The notes under the pieces: model-generated
What the model was told of the DNA's origin: nothing
Database searches by the model: none
Seen by the model: only the letters and a program-made list of their open reading frames with translations
NCBI GenBank assembly: GCA_964019335.1
Contig: OZ025671.1
Coordinates: 1 to 64,000, forward strand
Origin: Diplonema japonicum
Taxonomy: Eukaryota > Euglenozoa > Diplonemea > Diplonemida > Diplonemidae
Length of the DNA: 64,000 nucleotides
Direction: 5' to 3'
In this document: positions 41,847 to 49,772 of the stretch, one piece after another
Position numbering within the stretch: the first letter of the stretch is position 1
How the letters are laid out: every line of letters begins with the position of its first letter
Program-made: the position numbers and the translations under genes

Positions 41847-41884
41847 CAATAAAGTACAGAAACTGTAGCTTTAGAATCGTTGGT
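41847..41884 (-). other. Spliced-leader sequence at 5' end of the short AlkB element
   Basis: Identical 38-nt SL. It is followed by GTCGTTCGTGTTCTG, which differs from the GTCGTCTGTGTTTTTG of the big element, and preceded (minus strand) by AACTCCCTCTCCC, a third kind of upstream flank. Confidence 0.88.
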
Positions 41885-42372
41885 GGGAGAGGGAGTTTGC
41901 GGGTTTGCGGGTTAGTGGTTTTATCCGCCTCTTTTCACCCATGGGACGGAAAAGCCCCCGCCTTGCCGATGGCGATGGAAGACACGGTTTATGGTTCCCA
42001 TGCCCCCCCACCGGATCGTCTTCTACTCCTTTTTTCACTTTTTTTATTTTTTTATTAGTAAGGCGGAGAAAAAAAAATCTGGCAGATAAAGATTCGAGTT
42101 CGTGAATCACTTATCGATAGAGGAGAAAAAGGTCTCTTTCTTCTCTTTAATTTTTCTCTTTTTCAAACCTCCTTTGATGATAAAATAAAAATTTAAAATT
42201 TGGTTGCCGTTCTCTTTCTTTGTTTTTCCTTTTATTTTCTCGGCGAACCTGATGCAAAATATAATAAACTAGGGAGGAATGAATCTTTTCTTTTCTTTTC
42301 TTTTTTTTCGAGGGGGGGTAGGGTTGGGAGAAAGAAAATAAAGAAAAGAAAAATAAAAAGAAAATAAAAGAA
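41885..42372 (-). repeat. 3' tail of a further related element, upstream of the short AlkB element
   Basis: 41913-42372 matches the 3'UTR block 7554-8050 of the big element closely (shared start TAGTGGTTTTATCCGCC, shared ACTAGGGAGGAATGAATC), with small indels. It ends next to the SL at 41884 through 28 bases rich in TTTGCGGG. No ORF is supported. This suggests a third element whose body was lost, leaving its tail joined to the SL of its downstream neighbour. Confidence 0.7.
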
Positions 42373-43318
42373 AAAAAATTTTTTTTGGAGGGGAAGGGAA
42401 GGAGAAGAAGAGGCAAATTCAAAAACATAGACAGCCAGACACGAGCGAACACAACAAGACACACGCACGCACACAGACACACCCACACACAGACACACCC
42501 GCCACAGACACTCCCACACCCGCACCCGCACAGACACGAACACGAACACAACACAGACACACGCACGCAAACCCGCAAACCCCATTGCGGAACTTTTTTC
42601 CCTAAGGGAATTTCCTAAGGGGGTTCCTAAGGGAATTTTTCCTAAGGAACTTTGGACCCCGGTTGTCGACTTCGGGTGGTTCAACTTTTTCCCTTTTCAA
42701 ACCGAAAAGGCCTGCATACCACCGTGGGTTTTCCACTTTGGGGAAAATTTTTATGAGGGGGTTTTTGGGGATCATAGGGTTAGACGAAATGTTACCAAAA
42801 TTCTTGTACTTGGAAAAAAAAAAGTTTTTTTTTTCACTCTGCCCATGCCCCCTTAAGGGAAATTTTTGTACTTCTAAAATATTTTTCTTAGAAAAAGATT
42901 TTTGTACTTAGAAAAAGAAATTCTTTTTCTTCCTTCTTTTTTTTTTTTTTTTCCAATTTTAAAAAACCAAGTGATTGCTTTATTTCTCGTGCGGGTTTGC
43001 GGGAGACTTCGATGGCCTGACGGAAGAGAATTTCCAGAAGGAAGGAACTTTCATGCTCTTGGGCGCTCTCGTCTGCCCCACCTTCCAAGCTCGCGAAGTA
43101 CTGTTCCATCATTTCATGTTCTTTTCTTTTTTCCCCCTCATCTTTTTCGCCTTGTTTTTATTTTCCTGTGTAGTTGTCTTGAAGGCCTCATGAAAGAAGA
43201 AAAAGATAAAGGTTATATCGGTCCACCCAAAGAGATAGGGGTAGTGAAAAGTTCGTTTGGGGGAGAATTCTTGCTTGCTGGCACCACCCCTCCAGCCTTG
43301 AATGCCTTCTGCAGCTCT
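42373..43318. repeat. Low-complexity region without a supported gene
   Basis: 42425-42575 is CA-rich simple sequence (ACACGCACGCACACAGACAC type). 42596-42655 holds four close copies of a palindromic CCTAAGG core (TTCCTAAGGGAA type). 42805-42960 is A/T-rich with repeated TTGTACTT plus A- or T-runs. A minus-strand open stretch from about 43112 to 42960 could code about 50 residues of ordinary composition (starting MMEQYFASLEGG) before running into poly-Lys. It might be a broken exon, and I do not call it a gene. Confidence 0.5.
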
Positions 43319-44353
43319 TTACGCACCTCCGACCAGCGATAATGACGTGAAGTTATTCAGATCCACGTTTTGCAGCCCCGAGCACTGAGACAGGAAGGAA
43401 TGGCCAATTCGGGTGACGTTGGTGAAGACATTCAGATCCACGTTTTGCAGCCCCGAGCATTTTAAAAGGAAGGAATCGCCAATGGAAGTGACGTTGTTGA
43501 AGCTTTTCAGATCCACGTTTTGCAGCCCCGAGCACCCAGACAGAAATGAATGGCCAATTTGGGTGACGTTAATGAAGACATTCAGATCCACGTTTTTTAG
43601 CCCCGAGCATTTTAAAAGGAAGTAATCGCCAATGGAAGTGACGTTAGTGAAACCTTTCAGACCCACGTTTTGCAGCTCTGTGCACTCATCTAGGAAGAAA
43701 TCGCCAATAGAGGTTATATTAGCAAAGACGCTCAGCTCTATTCTTTGCAACTTGGAGCACCCACTCAGGAAAAAATGACCAACGGAGGTGAAACTTGTGA
43801 AGAAACTCTGATCTCCGAAGTTTATGAACATGAGGGACGACTCGAAAAGGAAGTGAGAACCTATGGTTTTGAGATTCAGCCTGAGATCGACAGATTTCAG
43901 GGGTGAGTGACGAAGAAAACTATCTCCGATATCTCTGATACGGTTTGTGGAGTCGGTGACAACGAGACCCCAAAGTCCAGAAGGGAGGTCCCGCCCCTCA
44001 ATGTACACCACCTCTGTAGAGTCCCCCACATCTACCTCAAGAACCAGCTCGGGGTCTGCCGCCACAAGCCTTTCGAGCTCCAGTTTCATTTCAGGACTAT
44101 CCTTCAACTCCTTCAGCCCAACCACTGTGCCTGGAACCACATGGACCACAGACCCCTCCATGAGCCCAATCTCCTGAACCTCTCCATCCCCGAACTTGCT
44201 CAGCTCTTTCTCCTCCCAAGCCAGTTTGAACCTCCCGTCGAGTAAACCAGCAGCACATGCCGCCTTCTTGTACAGGCTCCTCATTGTCTCTTTACCAGCC
44301 ACCTCTACATCGTGAACACCTGCTTTAGTCTTTACGAACACCGTGATGCTCAT
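43319..44353 (-). CDS. Ubiquitin-like domain plus BspA-like leucine-rich repeats
   Basis: 344 residues. I start at the ATG at 44353 (MSITVF); the frame is open further upstream but without an ATG, and a TCTCAG acceptor lies just before. Residues about 1-75 look like a ubiquitin-like fold (TVFVKTKAGVHDVEV opening, a FKLAWEEKEL segment and an EGSVVHVV ending). From about 130 on there are tandem repeats of about 23 residues of the BspA/LRR_5 type (pattern ITSIGDxFLxxCSxLQNVDLxxF), at least eight. The repeats at 43350-43700 are very alike in DNA, which implies recent internal duplication. No signal peptide or membrane segment is seen. It is probably a binding protein; no partner can be named. The neighbours are repeats, so it may be a dispersed-family member. 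Confidence 0.75.
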   Translation of the reverse strand: MSITVFVKTKAGVHDVEVAGKETMRSLYKKAACAAGLLDGRFKLAWEEKELSKFGDGEVQEIGLMEGSVVHVVPGTVVGLKELKDSPEMKLELERLVAADPELVLEVDVGDSTEVVYIEGRDLPSGLWGLVVTDSTNRIRDIGDSFLRHSPLKSVDLRLNLKTIGSHFLFESSLMFINFGDQSFFTSFTSVGHFFLSGCSKLQRIELSVFANITSIGDFFLDECTELQNVGLKGFTNVTSIGDYFLLKCSGLKNVDLNVFINVTQIGHSFLSGCSGLQNVDLKSFNNVTSIGDSFLLKCSGLQNVDLNVFTNVTRIGHSFLSQCSGLQNVDLNNFTSLSLVGGA

Positions 44354-44504
44354 CTTCTTTCTTTGTTTCAAGATTACTGAGATCACCTAAGGAAGTGTGT
44401 TGTGTATCGTCCGACAAAGTCAGGAGAAGGGAGATTGAAAATCGGAAAGCGGGTAAGTGGGAAAGGGGTGGATTTTGAGCATTTCTCCGAGATTTCTCAT
44501 AATA

Positions 44505-45350
44505 AATATATGAGTTAAAGGAAGTCTTTGTGAGACGCCCCCTTGTTCTCATCTTCTACCTGCACCTATCCCCTTTCAGCAGCGGTTTCTCCTCCTTTGG
44601 TGGTCTTGCCGGCCTTCTCCCCAGCCTGGCCGCTCTTTCTCTTCGTTCTCTTGCCAGTTGTCCTTTCAACGCCTCTAGGTCATGCTTGGTCTTCGGTGAT
44701 GCAAATATCGCCCTCCTGTTCCATCCGATCACCGCCTTTGTCCTCCCGATGGATCGTAGTGTGTGCACCCTTGTGCTCGGCTCAGCTGGGAAGGCCCTCC
44801 TTCCTTTCACCTTCTTCAGTACCCTCCCTAGCTCCCATGTTTGCCAGTTCTTCTTCATCAGTCCATGCAATCTCCTCGCTTTCTGCTGTACTTCTGCGAG
44901 ATCCCCCAGCTTCCCTCCAAGGGTCTTCCCGGTCACGTTCTCGAAATCCAGTGCCAGCTCCACCGTCGACACTGACGTGTTCCGTGCTGCCTGCATACCA
45001 GCGCAGTTGCCGCATCCACTTCAGCACCTCCTTCGTGTACTCCCGTAGGACATCCCCTGCCGGTAGCTTGCCGAAGTCCTTGTCCGACGGTACTGGGTGT
45101 TCTTGACCTTGTGTGATCTCCAGCCACTGGTGTGTGTGGTACACCTCCTGCCTCTTCGCTTGTAGGGCTGCGTCCCGCTCCCCCACCACCGCCAGCAGGT
45201 GGGAAGACGGCTATGGGTTTCGCCAGGAGGCCACCCACTCCACGCACGACAAGCTGATGGAACTGAAAACCGCCTTCGCGAGACCGCATCACACGACTCT
45301 GCAAGACGCTCAAGGCCTCGATTGGAACGAAAGCAATGATTGTTCACGGT
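44505..45350 (-). pseudogene. Decayed 3' end of a second non-LTR-type retrotransposon
   Basis: Three overlapping minus frames together give one coherent protein piece. It includes VLKWMRQLRWY, then after a frameshift near 44990 STVELALDFENVTGK, and ends in RPPKEEKPLLKGDRCR and a stop at 44556. The ELALDFE...TGK motif followed by a basic tail resembles C-terminal regions of L1-like elements from protists as I recall them, so the family call is tentative. After the stop comes a 3' tail GGGGGCGTCTCACAAAGACT running into TATATA. The same tail occurs at 49160-49206 and, with part of the coding end, inside the 3'UTR of each big element (8051-8178). Confidence 0.65.
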
Positions 45351-45506
45351 CTCGTGCGTGCCTGCTGTGCCTTGTTGCCCTAGGGTGTGAATGTGGGAAA
45401 ACCGGTCCGGTTGAGTTTCGTTCGTGCATTTGTAATTTTTATTGGAACGCAGAGGTACCCTCTCCTGTTCATCCGCTGGGAAGGGGCGTGGCTTCTTCCG
45501 TGCCCT

Positions 45507-45793
45507 TCATTCCGCGTTCACCTTCCTTATCAGTGCTTTGATCTTGCGAGCCCTATCTTCCAGCAGACCTCCCAATAATTTGCCTGTCGTCCATTCGAAA
45601 TCGATGGCCAACTCCACCGCCGACACTTCAGAGCTGGTGTCCTCCTTCACCCATCGTAGCTGTGACAACCACTGCAGCAACGGGTTCAGGAACTCTGAGA
45701 CGATTCCACCCACTCCTTCTAGCTCCCCCGCCGTTGGCACGAGGCATCTCCTTCCAAAGAATGACAATCTTCTTACCTTTGTTCAACATGGAG
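45507..45793 (-). pseudogene. Second, diverged fragment of the same C-terminal retroelement domain
   Basis: The minus-strand frame 45767-45507 carries LLQWLSQLRWVKEDT, then SAVELAIDFEWTTGKLLGG and a short tail. It aligns with the VLKWMRQLRWY and STVELALDFENVTGKTLGG segment at 44900-45050 but with many changes, so it comes from an older copy or another subfamily. Both ends are broken: the upstream end is interrupted by the SL-headed insertion at 45800. Confidence 0.6.
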
Positions 45794-45799
45794 GTCAAT

Positions 45800-45983
45800 T
45801 ATCAACAGGTTGGCCGTCGTCTTTTTTCTTTTTTGTGTGTCGTGTCTCGGAGGGGATCCTTTTGTCGGCGGGCAAACCGACGGGCAACACAACTCGCACG
45901 ACAACGGACGCAGCGGCAAACTCAGGCAGGCAGAACACGAACGACCAATAAAGTACAGAAACTGTAGCTTTAGAATCGTTGGT
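45800..45983 (-). mobile_element. Minimal SL-headed insertion (SL plus 5'UTR plus A-run)
   Basis: The SL at 45983-45946 is followed by about 110 nt that match the 5'UTR plan of the larger elements (GTCGTTCGTGTTCTGCC, CGCTGCGTCC, AAAGGATCCCCTCC) and then ACACACAAAAAAGAAAAAA near 45820. No coding sequence follows; the next bases belong to the broken retroelement fragment. It could be a SINE-like derivative that keeps only the element's head and an A-tail, a 5' remnant after deletion, or (less likely) a true SL RNA gene. I saw no clear target-site duplication. Confidence 0.65.
45946..45983 (-). other. Spliced-leader sequence at head of the minimal insertion
   Basis: Sixth identical 38-nt SL. 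It lies about 180 bases downstream of the PH-domain gene and is far from the main array. Confidence 0.85.
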
Positions 45984-46162
45984 TCTGCTCCCCCTGCCGT
46001 TCTCGTTCTTGTGGCCTAGCTGCTCAATTGTCTTATTGCAGTGAATCATCATTCATTTTCAGGTAGTCTTGCCTGGGTGTATTGGGCCTTTGAAAGAAAA
46101 AGGAAAGCGAAAAAACTAACGAAACGGATAAACAAGATTTCACAAAACTTCATAAAAAGCAG

Positions 46163-46630
46163 CTAATCGTCTTCGCTGGAAACATAGGTAAGGAGGTCGT
46201 TGGAGTCGTGCGAAGGAGACTGCGTCGACGAAACAGGTGGAGAGTGCTTCATGGCATTCGAGCACCGCACAGCTTCTACGGAACAGATGCGCTCTTCGAG
46301 AACCTGAAAGAGCTCGTTTTCCTTAGAAACAGATGAGGCTTCGGTTAACGCCTGCACCCACTTCAACATGTCGTTGTGTGACTGCGCAACAAGCTGGAAC
46401 ACCCGCTGAGACGTCACAACTTCGAAGCAATATTGCTGATCTGCAGAGGGTCTGATATAGGCCTGATCTACCGACACGGTCCCCTGCGGTTGTTTCATAT
46501 CTCTGTTCCTGAAATAGTACAACTTACTCCCCACCAACACGAACCACCTCTCCTTCCAAGCCTTGTTCACCGCACCCAACTTGAGCAACTGCCCGCTCCG
46601 CGAAATATCCTTCTGAGAAAAACAGTTCAT
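46163..46630 (-). CDS. PH-domain protein
   Basis: 155 residues. A pleckstrin homology domain fills about 8-105: SGQLLKLG opening, KAWKERWFVLVGSKLYYF (the usual beta2-beta3 WFVL/LYYF pattern), and a C-terminal helix with the conserved Trp in MLKWVQAL. The rest is a short helix and a Ser-rich acidic tail ending EDD. It probably binds phosphoinositides or a protein at a membrane. No catalytic domain is attached, and no signal peptide or intron is evident. It is the host gene nearest the repeat region, in the same orientation as its upstream neighbours. The function beyond the domain is unknown. Confidence 0.85.
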   Translation of the reverse strand: MNCFSQKDISRSGQLLKLGAVNKAWKERWFVLVGSKLYYFRNRDMKQPQGTVSVDQAYIRPSADQQYCFEVVTSQRVFQLVAQSHNDMLKWVQALTEASSVSKENELFQVLEERICSVEAVRCSNAMKHSPPVSSTQSPSHDSNDLLTYVSSEDD

Positions 46631-46760
46631 TGGAATACACCCCTTGTCCTTTGTTATTCAGTTGTCTATTTAAATTCTTAGTTCTTATGAAGTTGGATTG
46701 GAAAGAAAGAAAGAGGCATTCCACGCAAAAGAGCACGAGACATCGTCAAAGATCGTTCGG

Positions 46761-47507
46761 TCATTCTAGGGAGTCACACTTCCCTACATCTGCTCCGGTC
46801 TTAAATTGGTAGCAGATACAGTACCACTCAATCGAGCGGGTGGCCATTGTGTTCGGAGCCCTTCCGCATTCTTGGATATCCCGTTGGTAAAGGGAAGTAA
46901 TATTCTTGTTGCTGCCGTACTGCAGGCGGTATGTGGCAATAAATTCACCTGTCCTGTCACATCCACCAACGCAGTGAACATACATCACAACAGGCAGCTT
47001 GTCGTACCTTTGTGTGAGGAGTGTTGCCCGTGTGTACGCTAATCTTGTGGGGAGCTGGTCAACAAGCCACAGGTCACCACTGTTGCAAACTTCTTTCCGT
47101 TCAGCTACCAACGGAGTCAAAGTGGGGGAAACCACGCCTCCTGTCTCCCCAGTGAGCCAGTGGAGCATGATGCCAAAGTCTTTCGTGGTCCCAGACTTCT
47201 TTGCCCAAAACTCCCTCTCAATGGTGAAGACCTTCCCGTCGAATGTGTTGTCTAACGTGACATCGACGAAGTAGAAGTTCGAAGGGAATGCCACACCGTT
47301 CTCATTTGCACGCTGCTTAAACACCGCAACAAGCTCGTCGTATGCGAAGGACGTGTCGTTCTTGATGGGTGCGTTTCCACGGTACAAAAAGTTGGCAACA
47401 CCGCCTCCGAAGTCATTGTGGTCAACGAGCCACACGCGTTTCGGGTCTAGGTTCTCGCCATATACGGAAAGTGCAGCAAGCAGGGCTATGAACACGACAC
47501 GGTTCAT
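46761..47507 (-). CDS. Secreted protein with a tyrosine-phosphatase-like signature
   Basis: 248 residues. A clear N-terminal signal peptide (MNRVVFIALLAALSVYG) gives a secreted or lumenal product. Near residue 180, VHCVGGCDRTGEF fits the HCX5R phosphatase loop (Cys then Arg five residues later, followed by Thr-Gly), with the hydrophobic beta-strand VVMYVHC before it as in dual-specificity phosphatases. Several other Cys suggest disulphides. There is no transmembrane segment. A GTATGT inside that strand could look like a splice donor, but removing it would destroy the loop, so I keep the gene intronless. Possible substrates are phosphoproteins or inositol phosphates outside the cytosol; this is inference. 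Confidence 0.7.
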   Translation of the reverse strand: MNRVVFIALLAALSVYGENLDPKRVWLVDHNDFGGGVANFLYRGNAPIKNDTSFAYDELVAVFKQRANENGVAFPSNFYFVDVTLDNTFDGKVFTIEREFWAKKSGTTKDFGIMLHWLTGETGGVVSPTLTPLVAERKEVCNSGDLWLVDQLPTRLAYTRATLLTQRYDKLPVVMYVHCVGGCDRTGEFIATYRLQYGSNKNITSLYQRDIQECGRAPNTMATRSIEWYCICYQFKTGADVGKCDSLE

Positions 47508-47564
47508 TAGAAACCTAAAAGTGGTGCAGACAGGTGCGAAATAAAATATAAGCAGTATTACTCT

Positions 47565-48188
47565 CTACTGTTTCTGCTTTTTAGCAGCCGGTTCTGGGCC
47601 GTCGGATTCGGATAAGAGATTCAAGAACCCTACGAAGTAGTTTACAGCCAAAGAGTACATACCGCTTACACCAGTGATCTCACATTGTGGGTGAGTGTTT
47701 CCTTTTTCTTTGTAACATTCACTCTCATCGCTGTCGTTATCACCGTCTGAAGGCGTGTCACCATCGGGTGCCACTTCATCTTGAGCCCTACCCGATGGTA
47801 TTACCTCCCACTCTGTGCTCAAATCCTTGCTGATGAACGCTTCAGCTTTCACGTTTTTGCTCTCCACGCCTTCAATTTCACTCACCAACTTCACATCAAT
47901 CTTGTTACGTGTAACAACGGGCCCCTCACCCTGCTCCACGCCTTCCATCTTGTCGAGCGTCTTCAGAAGGTCATCAGTGATGGAATAGACCTGTGTTTCT
48001 GTGATATGTTGCATGTTGCATACCTCGCCATGCACCTCTCCCGTCTTGTCATCGGTCAGTCGCACTGTCCCATCGCTGTGCACCAACTTACCACTAGTCA
48101 CCCCATTGCCCTTTAGTTCGCTCTCGCCGAAAATAAAATTGTTTGAGTACCCTGTCTGCGAGGTGTCTGCAACAAACAACAAGGTCAT
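47565..48188 (-). CDS. Gamma-glutamylcyclotransferase-like protein (3 exons)
   Basis: The ORF reads through as 207 codons, but two in-frame 33-nt segments with GTATG starts and AG ends look like introns: 47991-48023 and 47630-47662. Removing the first turns an awkward stretch into VHGEVYSITDDLLKTLDKMEGV, the classic GGCT/AIG2 motif (HGEVY...LDxxEG). Exons are then 48188-48024, 47990-47663 and 47629-47565, giving 185 residues. The N-terminus (LLFVADTSQTGYSNNFI) fits the usual YGSL/SN start loosely; the catalytic Glu is probably in the later KAEAFIS region or nearby. The C-terminus is acidic and ends AAKKQKQ. The activity is not certain because the first motif is divergent. Confidence 0.7.
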   Translation of the reverse strand: MTLLFVADTSQTGYSNNFIFGESELKGNGVTSGKLVHSDGTVRLTDDKTGEVHGEVCNMQHITETQVYSITDDLLKTLDKMEGVEQGEGPVVTRNKIDVKLVSEIEGVESKNVKAEAFISKDLSTEWEVIPSGRAQDEVAPDGDTPSDGDNDSDESECYKEKGNTHPQCEITGVSGMYSLAVNYFVGFLNLLSESDGPEPAAKKQKQ

Positions 48189-48267
48189 GATATCCTACGG
48201 TGCGAGTGCAAGTATGTGGCATTTGTAGTACTACGGACCCAAACAAATAGTGGTGAGCTTATTTTTG

Positions 48268-48684
48268 TTAAAAAATAAAATGCCCACGTTTCTTCCTCTT
48301 TTCTCTTTTCAGGGACCTCGTCAACTTCGGGTTCAGCACGGGTTCGTCGAGGAACGTAGTGGTGGTTGTTGTGGTGGTAACCTCTGTCACGACTGTGATG
48401 TTAGTGACCTGTTCATAGGGGGCAGCAGTTGTTTTTATGCGCCGATGTGTAGTCGTAACAGACTTCAAGAAGCAGGGCTTCTGGATGCGTGTTGCCTCAA
48501 GAGCACCTTGCTTTCGCCGCATGTTCGGCACAACCCCAACACTTTGTGTACTTGGGGTCACGCCAAATATCGTGTCGTTCAATATGTTGACGCATTTTAA
48601 CCGCAACTGCGGCGGAGTATTTCTTACACACACAAGGACACAAGCACATAGCATAGTACATAATCCTGCAAGACAGTCGCTCAT
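48268..48684 (-). CDS. Hypothetical small protein with N-terminal hydrophobic segment
   Basis: 138 residues from the ATG at 48684, which lies 9 bases after a TTGCAG acceptor suited to trans-splicing. The N-terminus LAGLCTMLCACVLVCV is a signal peptide or membrane anchor. A central part without recognisable domain leads to a run of eight Thr (near residue 107), typical of extracellular linkers, and a very basic end (KREKRKKRGHF). Another frame over 48497-48697 is also open for 66 codons and looks almost as plausible, so an intron or a different reading cannot be excluded. I do not recognise the family. Confidence 0.4.
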   Translation of the reverse strand: MSDCLAGLCTMLCACVLVCVRNTPPQLRLKCVNILNDTIFGVTPSTQSVGVVPNMRRKQGALEATRIQKPCFLKSVTTTHRRIKTTAAPYEQVTNITVVTEVTTTTTTTTFLDEPVLNPKLTRSLKREKRKKRGHFIF

Positions 48685-48699
48685 TGACAATCTGCAATA

Positions 48700-49159
48700 C
48701 ACGACAAGCGCCCCGCCATCACCCACTGGCACCCCATGCTTCTGCCAACGGGTGGCTTTCAGCACCTGCATTAGAAGCTACCACCCTGGCATCTACCTGA
48801 GTTGCTGAGACCTGCATTACTATTGATTGCAGTTAATAAATACTAACCTTAAAAATTGAGTGTAATAGACTTCACGATACGACGCACACCCCCGACGACT
48901 GTGGTGCTTAAGTTAAGTCACTCATGGTCATACCTCATGCTTTGCATATGGTTTAATTTTGTCACCGCAAGCCGCCAGCTGCGCAAGGGAAAGAGGGCAT
49001 TGGTGTAAATTACTTTTTGCAGAAGCTTTTTTAGCAGGTACTGCGTTAGCGGCGGCTGGCTGCGGTGCAGGACTGGGTGCTGCTGTTGCTGCTGTTGCCG
49101 CCATTTTACTTTATTCTGAAAAGTGCATTTCCTTTCAAGTAATGAAAAACATATATTTA
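48700..49159. other. Intergenic stretch without a supported gene
   Basis: Nothing coding is convincing on either strand. The region holds short AT-rich stretches and a GCTGCTGTTGCTGCTGTTGCC run near 49077-49100. It separates the hypothetical gene at 48268 from the upstream gene at 49221 and includes the downstream side of the latter. Confidence 0.5.
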
Positions 49160-49206
49160 TATATATGAGTTAAAGGAAGTCTTTGTGAGACGCCCCCTTG
49201 TTCTCT
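49160..49206 (-). repeat. Short 3'-tail copy of the second retroelement family
   Basis: The minus strand gives GGGGGCGTCTCACAAAGACT, then TTTAACTCATATATA, the same tail as at 44508-44542 with only one or two differences. Only about 45 bases are present, next to a TATATA run, as expected of a strongly 5'-truncated insertion. It sits just beyond the stop codon of the gene at 49221. Confidence 0.65.
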
Positions 49207-49220
49207 GTTATATTTAAACG

Positions 49221-49772
49221 TTACTCTAAACACCCCACAAGGGGGAGGTACTCGTAAAAGTGGCAGCAGATGAGCTGTAAAGCCTTCTCAGTCACTTCGT
49301 CATCACCGCGTTTCTCGTTCAGAATCACAGAGCGTAGGTACGGAGTCATGTCAGAACCTGCGTGCACCGGTATCAAAGTGAGCTTCGTGTAGAAGTCTCT
49401 GCCCTCACGCGGCCCCATAGCCAGGCTGAACACAATACCCTTTACTGCTAGCCAATGCTCGTCCTCAATATTCAGCGGCCCACGCTTCGCCAGCTCTTCT
49501 TTCGTAACGGTGCCCTTAAGCTTCGCGTCCTCGCACAACACAAGGTAGCTTGTTCTCTTCGTAGCCACCACTGGTGGTGTCTGCCATAACAACTCCCAGC
49601 TCACCTCATTGGTCCAATTCGTGCCTTCGACTAAAGTCTTCGTTGCGAAGTAGTCTTCCAAAATCTGCTTCGTGATGCCGTCAAAGGATACACCCTCGTT
49701 GCTGAGGCTTGAGGACGCCAGCCATGCACGGCTTTCGTCAGTCATAACAGAGTCATTTATCTCCACCACCAT
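49221..49772 (-). CDS. Unknown protein, 183 residues
   Basis: I start at the ATG at 49772 (MVVEIND); the open frame upstream lacks an ATG, and an ATCACAG acceptor lies 2 bases before the start, which favours this choice. Composition is that of an ordinary soluble, slightly acidic protein with no signal peptide, membrane segment, repeats or obvious catalytic motif. Segments such as WELLWQTPP, KRTSYLVLCED and AVKGIVFSLAMGP suggest alternating beta and alpha structure. I do not recognise the family. Its stop is about 15 bases from a short retroelement tail. Confidence 0.7.
   Translation of the reverse strand: MVVEINDSVMTDESRAWLASSSLSNEGVSFDGITKQILEDYFATKTLVEGTNWTNEVSWELLWQTPPVVATKRTSYLVLCEDAKLKGTVTKEELAKRGPLNIEDEHWLAVKGIVFSLAMGPREGRDFYTKLTLIPVHAGSDMTPYLRSVILNEKRGDDEVTEKALQLICCHFYEYLPLVGCLE

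Larger units (their letters stand above)
39117..41884 (-). mobile_element. Short SL-headed relative carrying only the AlkB part (2.8 kb, probably non-autonomous)
   Basis: On the minus strand: SL 41884-41847, 5'UTR 41846-41675 related to but clearly diverged from the big element, ORF 41674-39548, 3'UTR 39547-39117. The last part of the 3'UTR holds two near-identical copies of TTCTCAAGTCCCCCTTTTT and then a short A-tract that touches the SL of copy IV. The 3'UTR shares small blocks with other repeats here, such as ACTAGGGAGGAATGA near 39403 (also at about 7944). No fingers, OTU, RT or endonuclease are present, so it would need an enzyme in trans. It may be a deletion derivative of a second, diverged full-length family. 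Confidence 0.8.

Noticed and set aside
42888-43112. A 74-codon minus-strand gene downstream of the leucine-rich-repeat gene
   Set aside because: The first 50 codons look ordinary, but the frame ends in poly-Lys from A/T-rich repeat DNA; there is no domain, so evidence is too thin.
43319-44386. Start of the leucine-rich-repeat gene at 44386
   Set aside because: That codon is GTG, and the first ATG is at 44353, just after an AG acceptor.
7178-45983. The six SL sites as genuine SL RNA genes
   Set aside because: The bases after the SL (GTCGTY) do not look like a typical SL intron, no Sm-type site or T-run terminator stands out on the SL strand, and the downstream sequence diverges while the 38 nt do not. 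It cannot be fully excluded for 45946.
46960-47000. A cis-intron starting at GTATGT in the phosphatase-like gene
   Set aside because: It would remove the conserved HCX5R loop, and the uninterrupted frame is sound.
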